Positions 54,130 to 63,557 of a DNA stretch of 64,000 nt are shown here, piece by piece (positions within the stretch are counted from its first letter, which is position 1; each line of letters starts with the position of its first letter). The DNA is from Marinobacter xestospongiae (GTDB taxonomy: Bacteria > Pseudomonadota > Gammaproteobacteria > Pseudomonadales > Oleiphilaceae), in the NCBI RefSeq assembly GCF_023156385.1, contig NZ_JAKZAK010000017.1, positions 1 through 64,000 of the forward strand, given 5' to 3'. The notes under the pieces were generated by a model that ran no database searches, was not told the origin of the DNA, and saw only the letters and a program-made list of their open reading frames with translations. Position numbers and translations under genes: made by a program.

Positions 54130-55308
54130 TCATGCAAACAATTGTACGAAAAACAGCTTAATGGCATCCCAGAGCCGCTTGAACAGGCCGCCTTCCTCAA
54201 CGGTCTGCAAAGCCAGCACCGGCTGATCCACCACCGTCTTGCCATCCAGGCTGACCCGGACCTGTCCCAGCTCATCGCCTACGGAGACCGGCGCCTTGAT
54301 CACGGTGTCCACATCCACCACCGACTCCAGGGAATCCATCGAACCGCGGGGAATGGTGACAAAGACGTCGTCCTTCACACCCAGTGACAGGCTGTCCGCC
54401 TGACCGCCCCAGATACGGCTGTTCAGCAGTTCCTGGCCAGCGCTGAACAGTTTACGGGACTCATAGTAGCGGAAGCCGAAATTAAGCATCTTCTGCACTT
54501 CCTGAGCCCGGGCGTTGTTGCTGGGCGTACCCATCACCACCGCAATCAGACGGGTGTCGTTACGCACAGCGGAAGCCACCAGGCAGAACCCCGCCTCTTC
54601 GGTGTGACCGGTCTTCAGGCCATCCACGCTGGGGTCGCGCCACAGCAGCGAGTTACGGTTGGGCTGACGGATGTTGTTGTAGGTGAAATGCTTCTGGGCG
54701 TAAATCGGGTAGTTGTCCGGGTAGTCATTGATGATGGCACGGGCCAGCACCGCCAGATCGTGGGCGGTGGAAAAATGATCCGGGGACGGCAAACCGGTAG
54801 CGTTGGCAAAGTGGGTATCCCGCATGCCCAGCAACTGCGCCTGCTGGTTCATGATGTCGGTGAAAGCCTGCTCGCTGCCGGCAATAAACTCCGCCAGCGC
54901 CACCGAGGCATCGTTGCCGGACTGGATGATCACCCCCTTGAGCAGATCTTCCACCTTGACCTGGGTGCCTTCCCGCACGAACGTCCGGGAACCTTCGGTT
55001 TTCCAGGCATTGACGCTTACAGGCACCATGTCGTCGAGACTGATACGGCCCTCATCCAGCTCGCGCTCAACGATGTAGGCGGTCATCATCTTGGTCAGAC
55101 TGGCCGGCGGCAGACGCTCGCCGCTGTTGCCTTCCATGATGATATCGCCGCTGCGGGGGTCCATCAGGATGTAGGAGCTGGCGCCGATCTGTGGCGGCGA
55201 AGGAATCAGGGGAGCCTGTGCCATCGCCGGCAAGACCGGCATCAGGACCATCAACAGGACAAAGGAAAGTGCGCGAGTAACAGAAATGTGTGCCATGGGT
55301 CCGTTCAT
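54130..55308 (-). CDS. dacC: D-alanyl-D-alanine carboxypeptidase (PBP5/6 type)
   Basis: A 392-residue periplasmic, membrane-tethered PBP. It trims the terminal D-Ala of the pentapeptide. A signal peptide (about residues 9-31, ending at AMAQA) is followed by SLTK at 70-73, SGN at 130-132 and KTG at 232-234. A second beta domain (PBP5_C) and a C-terminal amphipathic helix (FKRLWDAIKLFFVQLF) that anchors it to the inner membrane complete it. The ATG at 55308 or 55296 could be used. It lies between rlpA and ybeD. Confidence 0.95.
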   Translation of the reverse strand: MNGPMAHISVTRALSFVLLMVLMPVLPAMAQAPLIPSPPQIGASSYILMDPRSGDIIMEGNSGERLPPASLTKMMTAYIVERELDEGRISLDDMVPVSVNAWKTEGSRTFVREGTQVKVEDLLKGVIIQSGNDASVALAEFIAGSEQAFTDIMNQQAQLLGMRDTHFANATGLPSPDHFSTAHDLAVLARAIINDYPDNYPIYAQKHFTYNNIRQPNRNSLLWRDPSVDGLKTGHTEEAGFCLVASAVRNDTRLIAVVMGTPSNNARAQEVQKMLNFGFRYYESRKLFSAGQELLNSRIWGGQADSLSLGVKDDVFVTIPRGSMDSLESVVDVDTVIKAPVSVGDELGQVRVSLDGKTVVDQPVLALQTVEEGGLFKRLWDAIKLFFVQLFA

Positions 55309-55380
55309 CGTTGGTTATACAAGTTCGGTTCAGTAAGACCAGGGACGGTTCCCCCTGGCCCAGGGTTGAGCCGGTCTGGG

Positions 55381-56280
55381 TTAGCGGGTGTCCGTAAGCA
55401 GAATGGAATCCACAAACCCCCGGTCCGCCAACTGCTGCCGGGTCCGTGATGCGACATCGGAATCCTGGAAGGGACCCACCTGCACCCGATGGAAGCGGCC
55501 GGCATCGGTTTCCACCGACCGCACCCGCACCTGCGGTCCCACCAGAGCGACCGCACGATCCGCCAGCCGTTGGGCGGGGTCCCGGTTGCTGAAGGAACCC
55601 AACTGCACAAACAGGGCGTTCCCCGGCGGCAACGCTGGCGTGACAGCCGGCGTGGTCCCGGCAGATCCGGGGTTTGACGGCATGCTGACGGTGCCTTCGC
55701 CGGCAATGGAGACAGCGCCATCCGGCGTTACCGTGATGGCGGCCACCTCAACCCGGGCCGTGCCCCGGTTGTGATAGTCCAGTTTCTTGGCCGCGGCGTA
55801 GGACAGGTCAATCAGGCGGTCGTCATGGAACGGACCGCGATCGTTCACCCGCACAATCACCGAGCGTCCGTTATCCAGGTTGGTGACCCGGGCGTAGCTG
55901 GGAATGGGCAGGCTCTTGTGGGCGGCCGACATGGCGTACATGTTGAACACTTCGCCGTTGGAGGTCTTGTGGCCATGGAACTTCTCGCCATACCAGCTGG
56001 CCACGCCCTGCTGAAGATAGCCGTCGGCACTGGCCATGACCGTGTACTGCTTGCCCCAGACCGTGTAGGGGGACCGGTTGCCGGCGGAGCGACGGGGTTC
56101 ATAACGCGGGACCGCGTCCGCCAGCCCGGAGACATCAAATTCCCCGGACGGCGCCCGGTCCTGGGACAGGGTATAGCGTGAATCCTGGCTCGGCGTGGAT
56201 GTACAGCCAGCCAACCACATCATCAGCGTTATCACCATCAGCCAGCCGAAGGGACGGCCGCGCACTTCTCGAGCTTTCAC
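55381..56280 (-). CDS. rlpA: Septal-ring lytic transglycosylase RlpA
   Basis: A 299-residue outer-membrane lipoprotein. The lipobox LAGC has Cys26. The double-psi beta-barrel (about residues 90-190) has GVASWYGEKFHGHKTSNGE and DRGPFHDDRLIDLS with the catalytic Glu and Asp. A Pro/Ser linker leads to a C-terminal SPOR domain (about 225-295) that binds glycan strands stripped of stem peptides. It lies between rodA and dacC; the mltB gene often found next to it is absent. Confidence 0.93.
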   Translation of the reverse strand: MKAREVRGRPFGWLMVITLMMWLAGCTSTPSQDSRYTLSQDRAPSGEFDVSGLADAVPRYEPRRSAGNRSPYTVWGKQYTVMASADGYLQQGVASWYGEKFHGHKTSNGEVFNMYAMSAAHKSLPIPSYARVTNLDNGRSVIVRVNDRGPFHDDRLIDLSYAAAKKLDYHNRGTARVEVAAITVTPDGAVSIAGEGTVSMPSNPGSAGTTPAVTPALPPGNALFVQLGSFSNRDPAQRLADRAVALVGPQVRVRSVETDAGRFHRVQVGPFQDSDVASRTRQQLADRGFVDSILLTDTR

Positions 56281-56478
56281 GGACTACCGTTTTCCTGTTC
56301 CAGTTCCGACCCCTTAAACCACCCCGTCACCGGGGCAATACCCACTACGCCAATGCTACCAGTTCTTGCCCGGCCACACAGTCTCAACCCCGTATCCACA
56401 GACTGACCGGGCGTCGATACCATACCACGCAGCCCAAAGACCCAACATTACCCGGCATCCACCTGGCCCCAGAGGTCC
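56281..56478. other. Gap between rodA and rlpA, site of the missing mltB
   Basis: In related operons a lytic transglycosylase gene (mltB) occupies this place. The 198 bases here contain no coding sequence I can support and no clear terminator. Confidence 0.5.
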
Positions 56479-57621
56479 CTAGGCAGTGATCATGCGCCGG
56501 TGGGTGTGGATCGACATCAACACCCCGAATGCCGCCATCAGCGTCACGCTGGAGGTTCCACCGTAGCTGATCAGCGGCAACGGCACCCCCACCACCGGCA
56601 GCAGACCACTGACCATGCCGATGTTGACAAAAATATAGATAAAGAAGGTCATCGTCAGCGCCCCGGCCAGCAGCCGGCCGAACGAATCCTGGGCGTTCAC
56701 CGCGATGTACAGGCACCGCAACATGATCAGCAGGTACACCGACAACAACACCAGCATACCGATAAAACCAAACTCCTCCGCCAGCACCGCGACGATGAAG
56801 TCAGTATGGCTTTCCGGCAGGAATTCAAGGTGGGACTGGGTGCCCTGCAGCCAGCCCTTGCCACTCCAGCCGCCGGAGCCGATGGCGGTCTTCGACTGAA
56901 TGATGTTCCAGCCGGCGCCCAGCGGGTCACTTTGCGGGTCCAGCAGGGTCAGAACCCGCTGCTTCTGGTAATCCCGCATCACGAAGAACCACATCAGCGG
57001 CGCCGCCACCGACACCATGCCCAGGAAGGCGGTGATCAGTTTCCAGCTGATGCCGGCAAAGAACACCACAAACAGGCCGGCAGCGCCTACCAGCAACGCC
57101 GTTCCCAGATCCGGCTGCTGCACGATCAGCCCCATCGGCAACAGCACAATGGCCAGGGCAATCGCCACCTGGGACAACCTCGGCGGTAAAAAGTGCCGCG
57201 ACAGGTACCAGGCGGCCATCATCGGCACCACCAGCTTCATCAGCTCCGAGGGCTGAAACCGTGGCAGACCGGGCAGTGCCAGCCAGCGCTGAGCCCCCTT
57301 GGCGCCCACTCCCACGGCCAGTACCGCCACCAGGGCGCCAAGCCCGACCAGATACAACCACGGCGCCCAGCGCCGGTACACTGACGGATCAAGCTGGGCG
57401 AACACCAGCATCACCACCAGCGCCACACCCATCCGCACCGCCTGGGCTTCAACCACGGCAAAGTTACGGTCGGCGCCGCTGTACAGCACCACCATGCCGC
57501 CGGCAACCAACGCCAGCAGCAACAGCAACAGAATCGGGTCCAGGTGCAGGATCGACCACAGCCCACGACGACTGCCAAGGCCGCCGCTGGCCCGCTGACT
57601 GAACAGTTGACTGCCGGTCAC
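56479..57621 (-). CDS. rodA: Rod-shape glycosyltransferase RodA
   Basis: A 380-residue SEDS protein with about ten TM helices, the polymerase partner of PBP2 for elongation. Conserved segments QPDLGTALLV, FLPESHTDFIVAVLAEEFGFIG and PLPLISYGGTS are present. It starts at GTG 57621, overlapping the mrdA stop by four bases, so the two are translationally coupled. It catalyses lipid II polymerisation in the inner membrane. Confidence 0.95.
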   Translation of the reverse strand: MTGSQLFSQRASGGLGSRRGLWSILHLDPILLLLLLALVAGGMVVLYSGADRNFAVVEAQAVRMGVALVVMLVFAQLDPSVYRRWAPWLYLVGLGALVAVLAVGVGAKGAQRWLALPGLPRFQPSELMKLVVPMMAAWYLSRHFLPPRLSQVAIALAIVLLPMGLIVQQPDLGTALLVGAAGLFVVFFAGISWKLITAFLGMVSVAAPLMWFFVMRDYQKQRVLTLLDPQSDPLGAGWNIIQSKTAIGSGGWSGKGWLQGTQSHLEFLPESHTDFIVAVLAEEFGFIGMLVLLSVYLLIMLRCLYIAVNAQDSFGRLLAGALTMTFFIYIFVNIGMVSGLLPVVGVPLPLISYGGTSSVTLMAAFGVLMSIHTHRRMITA

Positions 57622-59513
57622 CGGTCGCCCTCCGTTGGCAGTGCGCTGATGGAAACCACCTCATCCTCCTCCGGGAAACCGTCGATCCAGGCATCAAACA
57701 GTTCGCGGGCCACCGGCGCCGCGGTACTGCTGCCACCACCGCCATTCTCGACGATGACCGACACCACGATTTCGGGATCATCCACCGGCGCAAAGCCGAC
57801 AAACAGGGCATGATCCCGCAGCCGCTCGCGGATTTCGTCGGCGTCGTACTCTTCGTCCTGGGCCAGACTGAACACCTGGGCAGTGCCGGTCTTGCCCGCC
57901 ATGCGGTAGGAAGCACCAGCGCCGGAACGCCGGGCCGTGCCACGACGACCGTGCATGACTTCCTCCATCGAATCCACCACAAACTCCCAGTCGTCCTGAT
58001 TCTTCAGCACCATGTCTTCCCGGGTGGCCTCCGGCAACACCGCAGCGAGGGGGTCGTCACCAACCACATCCCGCAGCAGCCTGGGCTGCACCCACTGTCC
58101 CCGGTTGGCCATCACCGCGGTGGCAGTTGCCAGTTGCAGCGGAGTCGCCAGCATAAAGCCCTGCCCAATGCCCAGATTGACCGAATCCCCCGGGTACCAG
58201 GGTTCGTTGCGGGTAGCCCGCTTCCAGTCCCGGGACGGCAGCAGCCCGGGCAGCGCGCCACGGACGTCCAGCGAGGTGTCCTCGCCGAAGCCGAACTGGT
58301 CTAGGTACTCGTACATGGTATCGATGCCCATCCGCACGGCGGCATCGTAGTAATAGATATCACAGGATTCCGCCATCGAACGGGTCAGGTCGACCCAGCC
58401 GTGACCACCCCGCTTCCAGTCGCGGTAGCGACGACCACCGGATTTGAGCTGAAAATAGCCCGGGTCCCACACTTCCCGCTCCCGGGTGGTCACGCCGCTG
58501 TCGAGAGCGGCCACCGCCATCATTGGCTTGATGGTGGACCCGGGCGGATATTGCCCCCGCAACGCCCGGTTGAACAGCGGCTTGTCGTGGGAGGTGCTCA
58601 GTTCGCGGTAGGCCGCCACGCTGATGCCGGTGACGAAGAGGTTGGCATCGAACCCCGGCACACTGGCCAGGGCCAGCAGGCCGCCGGACTCCGGATCAAT
58701 CGCGACAATCGCTCCGCGACGACCGTCCAGCAGTTGGTAGGCCAGTTTTTGCAGCCGCAGGTCCAGGTGCAGCTTGAGATCTTCCCCGGGCACCGGGTTC
58801 TCCCGTGACAACACCCTCAGGGTACGGCCACGGGCGTTGGTTTCCACGTGCTGGTAACCCACCTTGCCGTGGAGCTTGTCTTCATAGAAGGATTCGATGC
58901 CGGACTTGCCGATGTAGTTGGTCCCGGCGTAGTTCACCGGATCAATCCGCTGCAGCTCTTCCCGGTTGATGCGGCCAACATAGCCCAACGCGTGGGAAGT
59001 GATCTCGCCGTGGGGGTAGTAGCGCACCAGCTCCGCGGCCACTTCCACCCCGGGCAGTTCGTGACGGTGCACCGCCAGCGCGGCAATTTCCTGTTCGTTG
59101 AGGTCATAGCGCAGGGGCAGCGCCTGATAGGGTCGGCGGGGTTCGTGCATTCGCCGCTTGAAGCGCTCCACATCCTCTTCGGAGACACTGAGCAGCCGCG
59201 ACAGCGTGGCGAGGGTGACCTCCAGGTCTGGCACCCGCTCGGGCACGATGGTGACACTGAAGACCGGACGATTCTCCGCCAGCAGGGTATCGTTGCGATC
59301 GTAGATCAGACCGCGGGTGGGAGGAACCGACTGCACCTGAACCCGGTTCTTGTCCGACAGGGTGGTGTAGGTATCATGCTCCACCACCTGCAGCTGGTAC
59401 ATCCGCGCCACCAGCCCGCCCAACATCAGCAGTACGATCGCCAGGGCCACCAGCGACCGACGCTGGAACAGGCGGCGCTCGGCGGCGGTGTCTTTGAACT
59501 CGCCCCAGGGCAT
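57618..59513 (-). CDS. mrdA: Penicillin-binding protein 2 (MrdA)
   Basis: A 631-residue class B PBP, the transpeptidase of the elongasome. A short cytoplasmic tail and TM at about 20-42 precede the pedestal domain; the penicillin-binding domain has STIK in PGSTIKPMMAV near residue 325, SCD in AESCDIYYY and KTG in AGKTGTAQV near 540. It overlaps rodA and follows rlmH by 9 bases. Confidence 0.95.
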   Translation of the reverse strand: MPWGEFKDTAAERRLFQRRSLVALAIVLLMLGGLVARMYQLQVVEHDTYTTLSDKNRVQVQSVPPTRGLIYDRNDTLLAENRPVFSVTIVPERVPDLEVTLATLSRLLSVSEEDVERFKRRMHEPRRPYQALPLRYDLNEQEIAALAVHRHELPGVEVAAELVRYYPHGEITSHALGYVGRINREELQRIDPVNYAGTNYIGKSGIESFYEDKLHGKVGYQHVETNARGRTLRVLSRENPVPGEDLKLHLDLRLQKLAYQLLDGRRGAIVAIDPESGGLLALASVPGFDANLFVTGISVAAYRELSTSHDKPLFNRALRGQYPPGSTIKPMMAVAALDSGVTTREREVWDPGYFQLKSGGRRYRDWKRGGHGWVDLTRSMAESCDIYYYDAAVRMGIDTMYEYLDQFGFGEDTSLDVRGALPGLLPSRDWKRATRNEPWYPGDSVNLGIGQGFMLATPLQLATATAVMANRGQWVQPRLLRDVVGDDPLAAVLPEATREDMVLKNQDDWEFVVDSMEEVMHGRRGTARRSGAGASYRMAGKTGTAQVFSLAQDEEYDADEIRERLRDHALFVGFAPVDDPEIVVSVIVENGGGGSSTAAPVARELFDAWIDGFPEEDEVVSISALPTEGDR

Positions 59514-59522
59514 GGCGGTTTC

Positions 59523-59993
59523 CTAAGCGCGGTGGTACGGGTGGTTGCGGGTAATGCTCCAGGCGCGATACAGCTGCTCGGCCAGCAGGATACGCACCAG
59601 CGGATGAGGCAGGGTCAGCGGCGACAGCGACCACAGCTGGTCAGCCCGTTCACGACAGACCTGAGGCAGGCCATCCGGCCCGCCCACCAGGAAGCTGACA
59701 TCACGACCATCGAGCTGCCAGGCTTCCAGTTGCTGGGCGAGTTTCTCCGTCGACCAGGGCCGACCGCCCACTTCCAGCGCCACCACCCGGTCGCGCTCGC
59801 CGGCAGCCGCCAGCAGGCTGTCGCCCTCTTTCTGCATCAGCCGGGGAATGTCCGGGTTCTTGCCCCGGTGCGCCATGGCAATCTCGGTCAGTTCCAGGGG
59901 CAGCTCCGGCGGCATCCGCCGGGCGTATTCCTGATAGCCCTGGGTGACCCAGTCCGGCATCTTCTGGCCGACGCACAAAAGGCGCAGCCGCAT
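59523..59993 (-). CDS. rlmH: 23S rRNA pseudouridine-1915 N3-methyltransferase
   Basis: A 156-residue SPOUT-class methyltransferase. [43 protein letters not shown] and FLVGGPDGL with the C-terminal [18 protein letters not shown] are characteristic, with the knot at the C-terminus. ATG 59993 overlaps the rsfS stop by one base (TAATG). Confidence 0.96.
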   Translation of the reverse strand: MRLRLLCVGQKMPDWVTQGYQEYARRMPPELPLELTEIAMAHRGKNPDIPRLMQKEGDSLLAAAGERDRVVALEVGGRPWSTEKLAQQLEAWQLDGRDVSFLVGGPDGLPQVCRERADQLWSLSPLTLPHPLVRILLAEQLYRAWSITRNHPYHRA

Positions 59994-60343
59994 TATTCGC
60001 TGCCAGCCGCACCCAGGTCGGGAGCATCGCGCCAGAAGCGCTCCAGATCGTAGAACTCGCGGGTCGCCGGCATCATCACGTGCAATACCACGTCGCCGAG
60101 GTCCACCAGAATCCAGTCACTGGCCTTGTCCCCTTCCACGTTGGCTGCGCGAACGCCCTGCTCCTTGGCCTCTTCGACCACGGATTCCGCCAGCGATCGG
60201 ACGTGCCGGTTGGAGGTGCCGGAAGCCAACACCATGTAATCGGTCACGCTGGTACGGTCGCGGACATCGATCACGCTGATGTCCTGCGCCTTGATGTTTT
60301 CCAGCGCGGTTACCACCAAGTCTTTAAGCTGCTCTGCCTGCAT
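59993..60343 (-). CDS. rsfS: Ribosomal silencing factor RsfS
   Basis: A 116-residue protein that binds L14 and blocks subunit joining in starvation. It has the [28 protein letters not shown] core and the [17 protein letters not shown]-terminal strand. ATG 60343 is chosen; GTG 60349 two codons upstream is possible. It lies 70 bases after nadD. Confidence 0.94.
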   Translation of the reverse strand: MQAEQLKDLVVTALENIKAQDISVIDVRDRTSVTDYMVLASGTSNRHVRSLAESVVEEAKEQGVRAANVEGDKASDWILVDLGDVVLHVMMPATREFYDLERFWRDAPDLGAAGSE

Positions 60344-60413
60344 AATCACCCTGTTAGTGGGCCGGCGGCGGGCGCCGTCGACCTCAATGTCGTCTCAAGG
60401 CGGGATTGTAGCA

Positions 60414-61079
60414 CTAAGAAACGTGGCCAGACGACTGGCGATCACCGCAATAACGATACAACCCGCGCTGGCGAATCGCCTGCCACACCGCATCAGGGAT
60501 CAGGTAACGGGGCGAACGGCCATCGGCGATACGCTCCCGCACACCGGTGGCGGAGATCTCCAACAGCGGCAACTCCAGAAAATGACAGCGTCCGGCCGGG
60601 GCCTGGTGCAGCGCTGACAGGTCGGCACAATGGCGCTCGGCGAGCAATCGTGCCGGCGCACTGTCCGGGTCAAGCTCAACGCCGGGACGGGCTATTACCA
60701 GCAGGTGGGCCAGTTGGGGAATCTGCTGCCAGTCCTGCCAGCGGTCAAAGCCGGCGAAGGCATCGGTACCCACCACCATCACCAGGGGCTCGTCCGGCCC
60801 CAGCTCGGCCCGCAACTGCCGCAGAGTGATGGCGGTGTAGGAGGCACCGTCACGAGTCAGTTCCTGATCATCGATCCGCAACCCAGGCTCTCCGTCCACC
60901 GCCAGCTGCAGCAGCGCCAGGCGGTCGGCGCTGGTGGCGCCAGGGCTGGCCCGATGCGGCGGAATGTGGCAGGGCACCAGGCTGAGCGCCGGCACCTGCA
61001 ACCGCTCCCGCAACTCCACCGCCAGCCGCAGGTGACCGTTGTGTACCGGATCGAAGGTGCCGCCGTAGATTACGTGCAT
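60414..61079 (-). CDS. nadD: Nicotinate-nucleotide adenylyltransferase
   Basis: A 221-residue nucleotidyltransferase of NAD synthesis. The N-terminal GGTFDPVHNGHLR holds the HxGH catalytic motif; ISATGVRERIADGRSPRYLIPDAV carries the ISSTxxR-type C-terminal motif (Ser to Ala at one position). It follows proA by 23 bases and precedes rsfS, the classical order. Confidence 0.94.
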   Translation of the reverse strand: MHVIYGGTFDPVHNGHLRLAVELRERLQVPALSLVPCHIPPHRASPGATSADRLALLQLAVDGEPGLRIDDQELTRDGASYTAITLRQLRAELGPDEPLVMVVGTDAFAGFDRWQDWQQIPQLAHLLVIARPGVELDPDSAPARLLAERHCADLSALHQAPAGRCHFLELPLLEISATGVRERIADGRSPRYLIPDAVWQAIRQRGLYRYCGDRQSSGHVS

Positions 61080-61102
61080 AATCGTCTCAGCTGACCGCCG
61101 GA

Positions 61103-62359
61103 TCAGGTACGGATGTGGCCGTCACCAAACACCACGTACTTCTGCGATGTCAGGCCTTCCAGGCCAACCGGGCCACGGGCATGGATCTTGTCGGTGGAAA
61201 TGCCGATCTCCGCCCCCAGCCCATACTCGAAACCATCCGCAAAGCGTGTCGAGGCATTGACCATCACCGAGCTGGAATCCACCTCAGTCAGGAACCGGCG
61301 CGCCCGGGTAAAGTTCTCGGTCACAATGCAGTCGGTGTGCTGGGAGCTGTAGCGGTTGATGTGGGCAATCGCAGCATCCAGGCCCGCCACCACTTTGACC
61401 GCCAGGATCGGGGCCAGGTACTCCTCACTCCAGTCCGCCTCCGTGGCCGCCACAACCTGTGGCAGGATTGCCTGGGTCGCGGGGCAACCACGCAGCTCTA
61501 CGTCCTTGGCACTGAAAGCTTCCGCCAACAGCGGCAACAGGTCGGCTGCAATTTCCTCATCGACCAGCAGGGTTTCCATGGTGTTGCAGGTACCGTACCG
61601 CTGGGTCTTGGCGTTGACGGCCACGGCCAGAGCCTTCTCCGGATCGGCATGACTATCGATGTAGACGTGGCAGATACCGTCCAAATGCTTGATCACCGGC
61701 ACCCTGGCGTCAGCGCTGATGCGCTCGATCAGGCCCTTGCCGCCGCGCGGCACGATCACATCGACGAACTGCGGCATGGTAATCAACTCACCCACCGCAG
61801 CCCGATCGGTGGTTTTGACCACCTGCACCGCGGTCTCCGGCAGGCCGGCCTCCGCCAGCCCCCGCGCCAGGCACGCGGCAACGGCCTGATTGGAGTGAAT
61901 GGATTCGGAACCGCCCCGCAGAATGGCCGCATTGCCGGACTTGAGACACAGGCTGGCGGCTTCCACCGTCACGTTGGGGCGGGATTCGTAAATGATGCCG
62001 ATGACACCCAGCGGCACCCGCATCCGCCCGACCTGGATACCGGACGGACGATAGGTCATGTCGGTGATCTCACCAATCGGGTCCGGCAATGAGGCGACCT
62101 GGCGCAGGCCCTCGATCATGGTGTCAATGCGAGCCGGGGTCAGTTCCAGGCGATCCAGCATGGCCGGGTCCAGGCCGTTTTCCCGCCCCTTGTCCAGATC
62201 CTTGATGTTGGCCATGGTGAGTTCATCGCGGGCGGCGTCCAGAGCCTCAGCCGTCGCCAGCAAGGCCTGGTTGCGCATCGCGGTGGTCGAGCGTGCCACC
62301 AGGGTCGCTGCGGCCCTTGCCTGCTCGCCCAGTTCCGCCATGTATGCTGCAATTTCCAT
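61103..62359 (-). CDS. proA: Gamma-glutamyl phosphate reductase
   Basis: A 418-residue aldehyde-dehydrogenase-fold enzyme of proline synthesis. The catalytic Cys lies in [13 protein letters not shown] near residue 257; [25 protein letters not shown] and [20 protein letters not shown] are signatures. It leads the operon through nadD, rsfS, rlmH and the elongasome genes, and is divergent from the GGDEF protein. Confidence 0.95.
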   Translation of the reverse strand: MEIAAYMAELGEQARAAATLVARSTTAMRNQALLATAEALDAARDELTMANIKDLDKGRENGLDPAMLDRLELTPARIDTMIEGLRQVASLPDPIGEITDMTYRPSGIQVGRMRVPLGVIGIIYESRPNVTVEAASLCLKSGNAAILRGGSESIHSNQAVAACLARGLAEAGLPETAVQVVKTTDRAAVGELITMPQFVDVIVPRGGKGLIERISADARVPVIKHLDGICHVYIDSHADPEKALAVAVNAKTQRYGTCNTMETLLVDEEIAADLLPLLAEAFSAKDVELRGCPATQAILPQVVAATEADWSEEYLAPILAVKVVAGLDAAIAHINRYSSQHTDCIVTENFTRARRFLTEVDSSSVMVNASTRFADGFEYGLGAEIGISTDKIHARGPVGLEGLTSQKYVVFGDGHIRT

Positions 62360-62549
62360 CTCATTACCCCAGCAAGAAACATAGAACGCCCTACTTTACC
62401 TGTACCGGGTAAAGTACGCACCCCGTGGACGCGGTCTCCGGACCTCTCGCCGTTCGCGACACACCGCCAATCCCCGGCGATTCGGATTTATTCAGGGGCT
62501 CGCAAACGTTTATGATAACGCCACAGACGCCGACGAAAGGATCGACATC

Positions 62550-63557
62550 ATGGGCCAGATGGCCGACTTATTTCTGCTGAGGCGATTTGCCCGCATAGGC
62601 TGCGGCGCCCTGATGATACTGGCGCTGTATGCCCTGGCGAGCGGCCTCTGGGTGGCCGGCGTGGCGGCACTGCTGGCAGCGGCACTGATCTGGACCACTC
62701 CGGCCTTTGGCCCGGACCGGCCACGCCAGCCCTGGCAGTCGCTGACCCGGGGGTTACTGATCGCCCTCACCCTGCTGCTCTGCGGCAGCCTGTGGCAAAC
62801 GCCCTGGACCATTGGCCATTGGCTGTATGCCCTGCCACTGATCGCGTTCGGTCTGCTGCCGCTGAGCTGGGCCTCGCTGCTGAGCCTGTTCTGCGTGGGT
62901 GCGGTGATGGGGGCCAACCAGGTCGCCGTGGGCGATCCGGTTCGACACCAGTTCATCAGTTCGCTGCTGCTGACCCTGGCTCTGTCCGGCCTGCTGGTGT
63001 ATCTGCGCGAGTACAAGGCCCGACAACTGGCGCCACTGCGGCGCACCGACGAACTCACCCAGGCCGCCAGCCGGGAATACCTGTCCGCCGACCTGCACAA
63101 GGAAATCCAGCGCAGCGAGCGTGAAGGCACCGACATGTCGGTGGTGCTGATTGGCCTGGACAGCCACCTCAGCGACAGCGATGCCGACGAAGACATCCGC
63201 TCGGTGCTGCCACGAATCGGACGCTTCTTGCATTCGCAACTGCGGGACTTTGACAGCTACTACCGCGTTGCCGACCTGCAGTTCCTGGTGATCCTGCCAG
63301 GCATCGCCACCGCCGACGCCGCCCAACGTGCCGAACAGATCCGCAAAGGACTGGGCACCCTGTTGGGCTCCCATGGCCTCAAGCTCACCGCCAGCGCCGG
63401 GATCGCCGGGCTCAACATTGGCGATGACGCCGACAGCCTGCAGCTGTCGGTGGGCAACGCCCTGCGTCGGGCGCAACAGCAGGGCGGCAACCGCGTCCAG
63501 TCCTACAGCACCTGGTCTGAGTCCCAGGCAACACCGGCCAAGGGAGTCACACCGTGA
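62550..63557 (+). CDS. Membrane protein with a degenerate GGDEF domain
   Basis: A 335-residue protein. About six hydrophobic helices lie in residues 8-150, followed by a GGDEF-like domain (from about 165). The signature reads ADLQF at 241-245 where GGDEF is expected, and the metal-site aspartate of the first strand region is also altered, so cyclase activity is unlikely. It could sense GTP or bind a partner. Its last four bases overlap the next gene's GTG (GTGA), implying coupled translation with that membrane protein. The ATG has GAAAGGAT upstream. Confidence 0.78.
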   Translation: MGQMADLFLLRRFARIGCGALMILALYALASGLWVAGVAALLAAALIWTTPAFGPDRPRQPWQSLTRGLLIALTLLLCGSLWQTPWTIGHWLYALPLIAFGLLPLSWASLLSLFCVGAVMGANQVAVGDPVRHQFISSLLLTLALSGLLVYLREYKARQLAPLRRTDELTQAASREYLSADLHKEIQRSEREGTDMSVVLIGLDSHLSDSDADEDIRSVLPRIGRFLHSQLRDFDSYYRVADLQFLVILPGIATADAAQRAEQIRKGLGTLLGSHGLKLTASAGIAGLNIGDDADSLQLSVGNALRRAQQQGGNRVQSYSTWSESQATPAKGVTP

